From Ruminococcaceae bacterium UBA6855 (GTDB lineage: Bacteria; Bacillota; Clostridia; Oscillospirales; Acutalibacteraceae), in contig DKDF01000099.1 in the NCBI GenBank assembly GCA_002451755.1, forward strand, positions 851-8,587: 7,737 bases of DNA, written 5' to 3'. Every line of letters begins with the position of its first letter. Position 1 is the first letter of the stretch. Below, one piece after another: positions 1-5,935 of this stretch. The notes under the pieces are model-generated. The model had not been told where the DNA came from, did no database searches, and saw nothing but the letters and a program-made list of their open reading frames with translations. The position numbers and the translations under genes are program-made.

Positions 1-245
1 TCGACGAGCCGACGCGCGGCATCGATGTCGCCGCCAAGGTCGAGATATATAACCTGATGAACAAGCTCAAAAAGAGCGGCATCGGCGTTATGTTCGTCTC
101 GTCCGAGCTGCCCGAGGTGCTCGGCATGAGCGACAGGATAATCGTCATGTGTTCCGGGCGCATCACGGGCGAACTCAGCCGCGATGAAGCCACGCAGGAA
201 AAAATAATGGAGCTTGCAACAAAGTTCCGCACGGAGGTGAGCTGA
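1..245 (+). CDS. Sugar ABC transporter ATP-binding protein, 3' end (CUT2 family, RbsA/MglA-like), truncated by window edge
   Basis: Only the last 80 residues are present, read in the frame beginning at base 3; the gene starts upstream of the window. The first visible residues are DEPTRGIDV, the end of Walker B and the D-loop of an ABC ATPase, in the form typical of the second nucleotide-binding domain of RbsA/MglA-type double ATPases (family knowledge). The following VSSELPEVLGMSDRI block is the family's characteristic switch region, where Ser sits in place of the usual H-loop His. The protein would sit on the cytoplasmic face of the membrane and hydrolyse ATP to drive sugar import with the permease and lipoprotein encoded next. 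The TGA stop directly abuts the permease ATG, implying co-transcription and translational coupling. The ATG at base 57 is internal and is not the start. Family is secure; the sugar is unknown. Confidence 0.95.
   Translation, partial: DEPTRGIDVAAKVEIYNLMNKLKKSGIGVMFVSSELPEVLGMSDRIIVMCSGRITGELSRDEATQEKIMELATKFRTEVS
233..240 (+). promoter_or_regulatory. Ribosome binding site of the permease gene, inside the ATPase 3' end
   Basis: GGAGGTGA lies within the last codons of the ATPase gene and ends five bases before the permease ATG at 246. It is a near-perfect Shine-Dalgarno. It fixes the permease start and shows that the stop and start (TGAATG) are arranged for translational coupling. Confidence 0.85.
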
Positions 246-1262
246 ATGTTCAAAAAAATACTTTCCGCAAGGGGAATGGGACAGGTGCTCTCGGTCTTTG
301 CGGCGCTGATAGTCATGATAATCGTATTTGCGCTGATAAACCCGCTGTTCTTCTCCGCAACCAATATAACGAATCTTCTGCGCCAGGTGGCGCCGATATT
401 GATAATCGGCGTCGGCCAGTCGTTCGTCCTTATAACCGCAGGAATCGACCTTTCGATAGGCTCGGTCGCGGGAATGTCGTGTATGATAAGCGCGACCCTG
501 ATGACAAAATTCAATATGAACCCGATTTTAACCGTGCTCATAACTATTGTTTGCTGTCTCGCAATCGGTCTTGTAAACGGACTTCTTATCTCCGTCGCAA
601 AGCTCCCGGCTTTCATAGCGACCCTCGGTACTATGATAATCGCCCGCGGTGTCGCGCAGATAGTCAACGGCAACATGAACACCAACGGCATATATTCCGA
701 CGCCTTCAAGAATTTTTTCTATTACGGCCGCTTCCTCGGGATATATACCCCGATCTGGATAGCAGTTGTGCTCTTCGCCTTCTTCGCTTTCATTCTTTCA
801 AAGACGGCGCTCGGCAGGCACGTCTATGCTCTTGGCTCGAACTATGAGGCGGCGCGCCTGTCCGGAGTCAATGTCGCCGCGGCGCAGACGAAAGTTTATG
901 TCGTATCTTCTTTCCTCGCCGGCGTTGTCGGCTTGATACTCACCGCGCAGAGCGGTATGGGCAGCATGGACGCGGGTTCCAACTATGAGCTAAATGCCGT
1001 CGCCGCGTCCGTTATCGGCGGAGTCAGCACCATGGGCGGACAGGGTATGCTTCTCGGCACCGTCATAGGTGCGTTTATCTGGGGCGTGCTCAATAACGGT
1101 CTCCAGTTCGCAGGCGCGCCTCTCGCGCTTCGCAATATAGTCATCGGCATAGTCGTCATAATCTCCGTGCTTATAGACAGAATCGTCCACGGAGGCAAGC
1201 GGCTCAACACAAATGTTGCCAAAGGGCTCAAGCTCGGCGGCGGCAGAGAAAAAAGAGAATAA
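246..1262 (+). CDS. Sugar ABC transporter permease (CUT2 family, RbsC-like, BPD_transp_2)
   Basis: A 338-residue integral membrane protein, the usual length for RbsC-type permeases. Hydrophobic segments are visible at roughly residues 13-35, 70-88, 92-116, 120-138, 165-186, 215-236, 252-282 and 295-313, fitting the 8-10 helices of the family. Diagnostic stretches are GIDLSIGSVAGM (about 67-78), the cytoplasmic coupling segment EAARLSGVN (about 201-209), and the ASVIGGVSTMGGQG...GTVIGAFIWGVLNNGL signature. It should form the membrane channel, probably as a homodimer, powered by the upstream ATPase and fed by the downstream lipoprotein. The ATG is fixed by the GGAGGTGA site just upstream. The C-terminal tail (LGGGREKRE) is polar and probably cytoplasmic. 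The transported sugar cannot be read from the permease. Confidence 0.95.
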   Translation: MFKKILSARGMGQVLSVFAALIVMIIVFALINPLFFSATNITNLLRQVAPILIIGVGQSFVLITAGIDLSIGSVAGMSCMISATLMTKFNMNPILTVLITIVCCLAIGLVNGLLISVAKLPAFIATLGTMIIARGVAQIVNGNMNTNGIYSDAFKNFFYYGRFLGIYTPIWIAVVLFAFFAFILSKTALGRHVYALGSNYEAARLSGVNVAAAQTKVYVVSSFLAGVVGLILTAQSGMGSMDAGSNYELNAVAASVIGGVSTMGGQGMLLGTVIGAFIWGVLNNGLQFAGAPLALRNIVIGIVVIISVLIDRIVHGGKRLNTNVAKGLKLGGGREKRE

Positions 1263-1263
1263 A

Positions 1264-1269
1264 CGGAGG
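1264..1269 (+). promoter_or_regulatory. Ribosome binding site of the substrate-binding protein gene
   Basis: CGGAGG sits in the 12-base gap between the permease TAA and the ATG at 1275, with about five bases of spacing. It fixes the start. The gap is too short to hold an independent promoter. Confidence 0.8.
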
Positions 1270-1274
1270 ACAGT

Positions 1275-2231
1275 ATGAAAAAGATACTCGCAGTTATTAT
1301 GTCGGCGCTGCTGATTCTGACCGCCTTTGCGGCGTGCAGCAGAAGCGGCGAGGGCAACAACACGGCGCAGGGCATGACCGAGAGCGCCGCCAACGCAAAG
1401 TACAAGGTATATCTCATCACTATCGACAAGATGGATCAGCACTGGGTCTCGGTCGACAAGGGCGCGTCGGATATGGCAAAGCAGCTCGGCATCACTTATA
1501 AGTGGGATGCCCCCGATGTCAAAGACAACGCCAAGCAGATCGAGGCGGTCAACAACGCCATCGCCGACGGCGCGAGCCTGATAATGCTCGCCGCAAACGA
1601 CCCCTCGGCAATTTCGCAGACCGTCAAAAACGCAAAGGACAAGGGAGTCAAGATAATCTATGTCGATTCTCCCGCAAACGAGCCGGCGGTCACAACTCTC
1701 TCGACCGATAATTACAACGCAGGTATGATAGCGGGCGAGACCATGCTCGAAGAGCTCAAAAACGCGGGCATAACGAGCGGCAAGATAGGCATAATCGGCG
1801 TCAACACCGCCACAAATTCGAGCATGAACCGCGAAAAGGGCTTTCGCGAGGCGATAACCAAGGACGGCAAGTTTACTTTGCTCACTACCGAATATAAGGA
1901 CGGCAACTTCGCATCCTCGCAGGAGGCGGCAACCGGCTTTATAACCGGCAATTCCGACCTCGTCGGACTTTACGGCACCAACGAGGGCTCGACCGTCGGC
2001 GTTGGCAACGCTATCAAAGACTCCGGCAAGAAGATAATCGGCATCGGCTTCGATACTTCAAACACTATCGAGTCGCTGATAAACGACGGAAGCCTTAAAG
2101 CAGTCATGGTGCAGAACCCCTATACCATGGGCTATCTCGGCATGGCGCAGGCGCTCGCGGCTCTAAAAGGCAATTCGACGGGTCCCGAATCTATAGATAC
2201 CGGTGTGTCCGTCGTCAGGGCTTCAAAATAA
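1275..2231 (+). CDS. Sugar-binding lipoprotein of the CUT2 ABC transporter (Peripla_BP_4 / RbsB-like)
   Basis: A 318-residue extracytoplasmic solute-binding protein. Residues 1-20 are a lipoprotein signal peptide (Lys-Lys, hydrophobic core, AFAA) before the candidate lipidated Cys21, then a Ser/Gly/Asn-rich linker to about residue 42. The mature part has the two-lobed type I periplasmic-binding fold: KYKVYLITIDKMDQHW as first strand and ligand loop, then DNAKQIEAVNNAIADGASLIML, VKIIYVDSPANE and STDNYNAGMIAGE. Candidate ligand residues by analogy with E. coli RbsB are Asp131, Arg186 (NREKGF), Asp260 (GIGFDTSN) and Gln280 (VQNPY). The Arg that follows the Asp in RbsB is Ser132 here, so ribose should not be assumed. 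The gene is last in the operon, 12 bases after the permease, and is followed by a strong terminator. Role secure; ligand open. Confidence 0.94.
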   Translation: MKKILAVIMSALLILTAFAACSRSGEGNNTAQGMTESAANAKYKVYLITIDKMDQHWVSVDKGASDMAKQLGITYKWDAPDVKDNAKQIEAVNNAIADGASLIMLAANDPSAISQTVKNAKDKGVKIIYVDSPANEPAVTTLSTDNYNAGMIAGETMLEELKNAGITSGKIGIIGVNTATNSSMNREKGFREAITKDGKFTLLTTEYKDGNFASSQEAATGFITGNSDLVGLYGTNEGSTVGVGNAIKDSGKKIIGIGFDTSNTIESLINDGSLKAVMVQNPYTMGYLGMAQALAALKGNSTGPESIDTGVSVVRASK

Positions 2232-2251
2232 AACAATAACAAATTCAGTCG

Positions 2252-2282
2252 CCCCCGCATAAACTGTTGCGGGGGTGTTTTT
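2252..2282 (+). terminator. Intrinsic terminator of the sugar ABC operon
   Basis: CCCCCGCA (2252-2259) pairs perfectly with TGCGGGGG (2268-2275) around an 8-base loop, and TGTTTTT (2276-2282) follows as the U-tract. This is a textbook Rho-independent terminator 20 bases after the substrate-binding protein stop. Its last T directly precedes the ATG of the next gene at 2283, so terminator and translation start of the neighbour share sequence. Confidence 0.92.
2271..2277 (+). promoter_or_regulatory. Probable Shine-Dalgarno of yunB, embedded in the terminator 3' arm
   Basis: GGGGGTG differs by one base from GGAGGTG and lies five bases before the ATG at 2283, an acceptable spacing. No other purine-rich site is available. 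Bases 2271-2275 are also the 3' strand of the terminator stem, so the site would be hidden in any transcript reading through from the ABC operon. Its use as a ribosome binding site is inferred. Confidence 0.5.
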
Positions 2283-2936
2283 ATGCGCCGGATGCGCCGA
2301 TTCAATTTTCGCACTCTGCCGCGCGGGGCGTTCAGGGCTCTGTGCGCTTTTACTCTTGCTGTCTGCCTTGTGCTCGTTGTCGATGCGCGGCTTCGTCCGG
2401 CGGTTCGCAATATCGCCATGACCCGCGCAAAGAGCCTCGCCGTGCGCACAGTCGGCGAGAGCATAGAAAAATTTATATCCGAAAACCCGGAGGAGTGCTC
2501 GGCACTCATAAATGTTAGCTCGAACGACGGAAAGATAGGCTCAATGTCGCTCAATGCCGCTTCGGTCAATTTACTCAAGTCCCGCCTTGTCCGCGCTGTC
2601 GATGAAGCGCTCGAAGAAAATGCAAAATTTATTGTGAAAATACCGCTCGGCGCTGTAACCGGCTCCGAAGTTTTTGCGGGCATGGGACCCGAGATACCCG
2701 TAACCGTCCGCATGACCGGCGGCGCGGAGGCGCAGATAACGGATGAATTTACTTCTGCGGGCATAAACCAGACCCGACACAGAGTTATGCTGAAAGTCGA
2801 GTGTTCCGTCTACGTCTTTCTCGGCGGGAACGAGGGCGCGGCGAATTTTTCGGACGAATATTGCATCGCCGAGAATATCGTTGTCGGCACTGTCCCGCAG
2901 ACCGCCGTGACGATAGATATTCCGCAGCGGCAGTGA
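2283..2936 (+). CDS. yunB: Sporulation protein YunB homologue
   Basis: A 217-residue protein, somewhat shorter than B. subtilis YunB (about 250). A basic N-terminus (MRRMRRFNFR) precedes one membrane segment at about residues 16-33, then LRPAVRNIAMTRAKSLAVRTV, a helix seen in this family. The core signatures are IPLGAVTGSEVFAGMGPEIPV (from residue 120) and SAGINQTRHRVMLKV (GINQTRH at 160-166), ending in IAENIVVGTVPQ. These match the YunB family, known from Bacillus as a sigma-E-dependent sporulation protein of unclear biochemical role; mother-cell membrane location is inferred. Two starts are possible because a 9-base unit is nearly repeated (ATGCGCCGG/ATGCGCCGA, 2283 and 2292). The first has the better-placed candidate ribosome binding site. 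No terminator is visible before ligA. The gene implies an endospore-forming ancestry. Confidence 0.88.
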   Translation: MRRMRRFNFRTLPRGAFRALCAFTLAVCLVLVVDARLRPAVRNIAMTRAKSLAVRTVGESIEKFISENPEECSALINVSSNDGKIGSMSLNAASVNLLKSRLVRAVDEALEENAKFIVKIPLGAVTGSEVFAGMGPEIPVTVRMTGGAEAQITDEFTSAGINQTRHRVMLKVECSVYVFLGGNEGAANFSDEYCIAENIVVGTVPQTAVTIDIPQRQ

Positions 2937-2945
2937 AATAAATTG

Positions 2946-2975
2946 TTGTTAGATGTATTCAAGTTGTGGTATAAT
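2946..2975 (+). promoter_or_regulatory. Housekeeping (sigma-A type) promoter with extended -10, driving ligA
   Basis: TTGTTA (2946-2951) is a 4/6 match to the -35 box. It is separated by 18 bases from a perfect TATAAT (2970-2975) preceded by TGG, giving the extended -10 TGnTATAAT. Transcription should begin around 2982, leaving a leader of about 34 bases. It lies in the 79-base gap between yunB and ligA. Confidence 0.8.
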
Positions 2976-3000
2976 AACCGCAGAGAAAAAGGAAGCTTAA

Positions 3001-3007
3001 AAGGAGG
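3001..3007 (+). promoter_or_regulatory. Ribosome binding site that fixes the ligA TTG start
   Basis: AAGGAGG is a full Shine-Dalgarno with eight bases of spacing to TTG at 3016. There is no in-frame ATG near the family N-terminus, so TTG is the start. A small stem AAAAGG (2999-3004) with CCTTTT (3012-3017) could partly cover both the site and the start codon. Confidence 0.85.
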
Positions 3008-3015
3008 AATCCCTT

Positions 3016-5010
3016 TTGACCGACAAAGAGCAGAGCGCAAAACGCGCGCAGGAGCTCAGAGATAAGCTCAATTATTACAGCAGAAAATATTATGTCGACG
3101 ACGACCCCGAGATAGAGGACTACGAATATGATATGCTCCAGCGCGAGCTCAAGGCGATAGAAGATAAATATCCCGATCTCGTGACTCCGGATTCCCCGAC
3201 CGTGCGCGTCGGCGGCAGCGCGGAAAATCTGTTCTCAAAGGTCGAACACCGCGTGCGCATGGAGAGTCTTCAGGATGCGTTCAGCTTCGCCGAGATAGAG
3301 GAATTTGACCGCCGTGTTAGAGAGACCGAACGGGATGTTCACTATGTCGTCGAGCCGAAGATCGACGGACTTTCCGTCTCGCTCGAATATACAAACGGCG
3401 TGCTGACCCGCGGCTCGACCCGCGGCGACGGTGATGTCGGCGAGGATGTTACCGCAAACCTACGCACCGTGCGTTCGATTCCGCTGAAGATAAAAACTCC
3501 GCTGCCTTTCCTCGAAGTCAGAGGCGAGGTGTATATGCCAAAGTCGGTCTTTGCCACTCTCGTCACAAGACAGGAGCTCGACGGCGAAAAGCCCTTTAAA
3601 AATCCGCGCAACGCCGCCGCAGGCTCGCTCAGACAGAAAGATTCAAAAGTGACCGCAGGCAGGGGACTCGATATCTTCGTTTTCAATGTCCAGCAGATAG
3701 AGGGCGCACAGCTCAGCTCGCATAAACAGTCGCTCGATTTCCTGCGCGAACAGGGCTTTCATACAATTCCGTTCTATACTCGGTTCGATAATATAACCGA
3801 TGTCATTTCGGAGCTCAAACGCATCGGCGAGATACGCTCGGGACTCGAATATGATATCGACGGCGCGGTGATAAAAGTTGATGATTTTGCCCAGCGCGAA
3901 CGCCTCGGCAGTACATCGAAATTCCCGAAATGGGCGGTGGCTTTCAAATATCCGCCCGAGGAAAAGACAACAAAGCTCGTTGATATAGAGATCGGCGTCG
4001 GGCGCACGGGCGTGCTTACTCCGACTGCCGTGTTCGAACCTGTTCTTCTCGCGGGTTCAACCGTCAGCCGCGCAACGCTTCATAATCAGGATTTTATAAC
4101 AGAAAAGGATATCCGCATCGGCGATGAAGTCGCTATAAGAAAAGCGGGCGATATAATTCCCGAGGTCGTGCGCGTCGTGTCGCACGCGGAAAATTCCGTG
4201 CCGTATATCCTGCCGTCAGTCTGCCCGTCCTGCTCCGCTCCCGTTATCCGCGAAGAGGGCGAGGCGGCTGTCCGCTGCGTCAATCCCGAGTGCCCGGCTC
4301 AGCTGCTGCGCAATGTTATCCATTTCTGCTCACGCGATGCCATGGATATCGAGGGACTCGGCGATGCTCTCGTTGAAAAGTTTATTTCCGAAAATCTGAT
4401 ATCAAATGTCGCAGATATCTATGACATAACCGCAGGCGAGATAATGATGCTCGAGGGGCATCAGGAGAAATCGGCGAAGAATCTCGTCGAGGCCATCGAG
4501 CGCTCGAAACAAAACGACCTTTCGCGCCTGCTGTTCGCTCTGGGCATACGCCATATCGGGCAGAAAGCGGCGAAGCTTCTCTCCGAGCATTTCGGCGATA
4601 TTGATTCTATAATCGCCGCGTCCGAAGAGGAGATAGCCGAAATAGACGGCTTCGGCGGAATAATGGCAAAGAGCGCGGCGGAATTTTTCTCCATGTCCCA
4701 GACCGCAGATTTGATAGAACGACTCAAAGCGGCGGGAGTCAATATGAAGTCGCTCAAAGAAAAGAGCGACGATCAGCGCTTCGCGGGTCTGACTTTCGTC
4801 CTCACCGGTACTCTGCCGACGCTTTCGAGAAAAGAAGCGACTGAGATAATCGAAAACCTCGGCGGCAAAGCGTCGTCGTCAGTCTCGAAAAAGACTTCGT
4901 ATGTCGTCGCGGGCGAAGAAGCCGGAAGCAAGTTGCAAAAAGCGACCGACCTCGGCATCCCGGTCATAACTCAGGACGATCTGCTGAAAATGGCAGGAAT
5001 AAAGATTTGA
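3016..5010 (+). CDS. ligA: NAD+-dependent DNA ligase LigA
   Basis: A 664-residue full-length bacterial DNA ligase (E. coli LigA is 671). It seals nicks in duplex DNA by adenylating itself with NAD+, in replication and repair. The N-terminal NAD-binding Ia region carries YYVDDDPEIEDYEYDML and TPDSPTVRVGG. The nucleotidyltransferase domain has the catalytic Lys115 in KIDG (115-118), then TRGDGDVGEDVTANLRT, LEVRGEVYM and FPKWAVAFKYP. An OB-fold follows (about 315-395), then a zinc finger with Cys403, Cys406, Cys421 and Cys426, helix-hairpin-helix repeats (about 440-575, including GIRHIGQKAAK and IDGFGGIMAKS), and a BRCT domain from about 588 to the end (FVLTGTLPTLSRKEA, LGGKASSSVSKKT). Every key residue is intact, so it should be active. 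The start is TTG, supported by AAGGAGG and an upstream extended -10 promoter. It may be co-transcribed with the two genes downstream. Confidence 0.98.
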   Translation: MTDKEQSAKRAQELRDKLNYYSRKYYVDDDPEIEDYEYDMLQRELKAIEDKYPDLVTPDSPTVRVGGSAENLFSKVEHRVRMESLQDAFSFAEIEEFDRRVRETERDVHYVVEPKIDGLSVSLEYTNGVLTRGSTRGDGDVGEDVTANLRTVRSIPLKIKTPLPFLEVRGEVYMPKSVFATLVTRQELDGEKPFKNPRNAAAGSLRQKDSKVTAGRGLDIFVFNVQQIEGAQLSSHKQSLDFLREQGFHTIPFYTRFDNITDVISELKRIGEIRSGLEYDIDGAVIKVDDFAQRERLGSTSKFPKWAVAFKYPPEEKTTKLVDIEIGVGRTGVLTPTAVFEPVLLAGSTVSRATLHNQDFITEKDIRIGDEVAIRKAGDIIPEVVRVVSHAENSVPYILPSVCPSCSAPVIREEGEAAVRCVNPECPAQLLRNVIHFCSRDAMDIEGLGDALVEKFISENLISNVADIYDITAGEIMMLEGHQEKSAKNLVEAIERSKQNDLSRLLFALGIRHIGQKAAKLLSEHFGDIDSIIAASEEEIAEIDGFGGIMAKSAAEFFSMSQTADLIERLKAAGVNMKSLKEKSDDQRFAGLTFVLTGTLPTLSRKEATEIIENLGGKASSSVSKKTSYVVAGEEAGSKLQKATDLGIPVITQDDLLKMAGIKI

Positions 5011-5056
5011 AGTTTAAGAATCAAAGCGCATTAAACGCATGGAGAGTTAAAAACAA

Positions 5057-5914
5057 ATGCCTAAGTATCTCATAATCAACGCCGATGATTTCGGCTATAA
5101 TCCGCAGCAGACAAAGGCGATAGATGAGCTCATGCGAGGCAATTTGATAACATCGACCTCGCTCATGACCGTCGCGCCGGATGCCGCCAACGCCGCTGAG
5201 CTCGCAAGGCTCGGCGGCTATCCCGTCGGCGTGCATCTGACTATAAACTCCGATGACAGCAAGAACCGCTGGCAGAGCAACAGCGGCGCGTCCTCGCTCA
5301 GTGAAAAGGGGATGGGACTCTATGAGAGTCAAGTAGGGCTTGCCCTGCACGCCCGCCGCCGCGATGTCCGCGCGGAGCTTGAGGCACAGTATAATTTTAT
5401 CAGCTCAAGGGGCGTCGAGGTCGACCATGCCGATAACCATTGCGCCACGCTCTACGGCATAAACGGCAGGCGTTTCTATATTGATGCATATAATTTCTGC
5501 GCAGAACATTCTTTGCCCTACAGATTTCCGAAAACTCCGGGATTTTTGTCCAGACAGATTGACAGGGAAGCTCCCGGTGTGATAAAATGCTTCCAGAAAA
5601 TTATTGTTGGAGCGGGTGAGCGGCGCGGAGTCGGCCTGCTCGATGACCTTGTGTCGAATCCTTGGTCGATGGATCGCATAAAAGATTACGACACCTTGCG
5701 CAAATATTATCTTGACGCTGTCGAAAACTGCATCGACGGCGTGACTGAGATTTTCATGCACCCTGCGTATCCGATAGACGACAAGCCCGGCGAGTGGACG
5801 AAGCGCGTCTATGAATTGAGACTTCTTCAAAGCGGCGATCTTCTTGAAGCCGCGCGCAGGAACAATATCGAATTAGTCTCGTGGTCGGTTTTCAGGGACC
5901 TCGGGAAAATATAA
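5057..5914 (+). CDS. ChbG/YdjC-family carbohydrate deacetylase (HpnK-like)
   Basis: A 285-residue cytoplasmic protein (no signal peptide) of the YdjC/ChbG family. Members are metal-dependent deacetylases that remove acetyl groups from N-acetylated sugars such as diacetylchitobiose in E. coli. It begins KYLIINADDFGYN, with Asp10 and Asp11 in the family motif. GVHLT (His60) and DHADNHCA (Asp123, His124, His128) supply the other likely metal ligands and catalytic residues, and a C-terminal HPAYPID (His235) matches the late conserved histidine motif. Exact metal assignments are by family analogy. Length is normal and no key motif is missing. GGAGAG at 5041-5046 lies ten bases before the ATG. The gene follows ligA after 46 bases without a recognisable terminator. 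No chitobiose PTS genes lie nearby, so the substrate is unknown. Confidence 0.9.
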   Translation: MPKYLIINADDFGYNPQQTKAIDELMRGNLITSTSLMTVAPDAANAAELARLGGYPVGVHLTINSDDSKNRWQSNSGASSLSEKGMGLYESQVGLALHARRRDVRAELEAQYNFISSRGVEVDHADNHCATLYGINGRRFYIDAYNFCAEHSLPYRFPKTPGFLSRQIDREAPGVIKCFQKIIVGAGERRGVGLLDDLVSNPWSMDRIKDYDTLRKYYLDAVENCIDGVTEIFMHPAYPIDDKPGEWTKRVYELRLLQSGDLLEAARRNNIELVSWSVFRDLGKI

Positions 5915-5921
5915 AAGAAAC

Positions 5922-5926
5922 GAAGG
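5922..5926 (+). promoter_or_regulatory. Ribosome binding site deciding the hydrolase start at 5936
   Basis: GAAGG abuts the upstream ATG at 5927, too close to serve it, but stands nine bases before the ATG at 5936. The second ATG also gives a standard signal peptide beginning MKKLL, so 5936 is the better start. Confidence 0.65.
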
Positions 5927-5935
5927 ATGAAAACA

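Noticed and set aside
983..1442. Two overlapping minus-strand open frames of about 150 codons across the permease/lipoprotein junction
   Set aside because: They overlap each other and two secure genes, and their translations show low-complexity Ser/Pro- or Ala-rich composition without domains.
2132..2764. A 210-codon minus-strand frame opposite yunB
   Set aside because: It runs through the terminator and opposite conserved YunB motifs; the Ser/Thr/Arg-rich translation looks like a shadow.
5007..5035. Possible promoter before the deacetylase (TTGAAG at 5007 and ATTAAA at 5030, 17-base spacing)
   Set aside because: The -10 matches only 3 of 6 bases and lacks the critical second A, so it is too weak to report as a promoter.
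5027..5039. GCGCATTAAACGC as a small terminator between ligA and the deacetylase
   Set aside because: Only about three GC pairs can form and no T-run follows.
5927..5935. Hydrolase start at the first ATG (5927)
   Set aside because: GAAGG directly touches this ATG, leaving no spacing, while the second ATG has nine bases of spacing and begins a normal MKKLL signal peptide.
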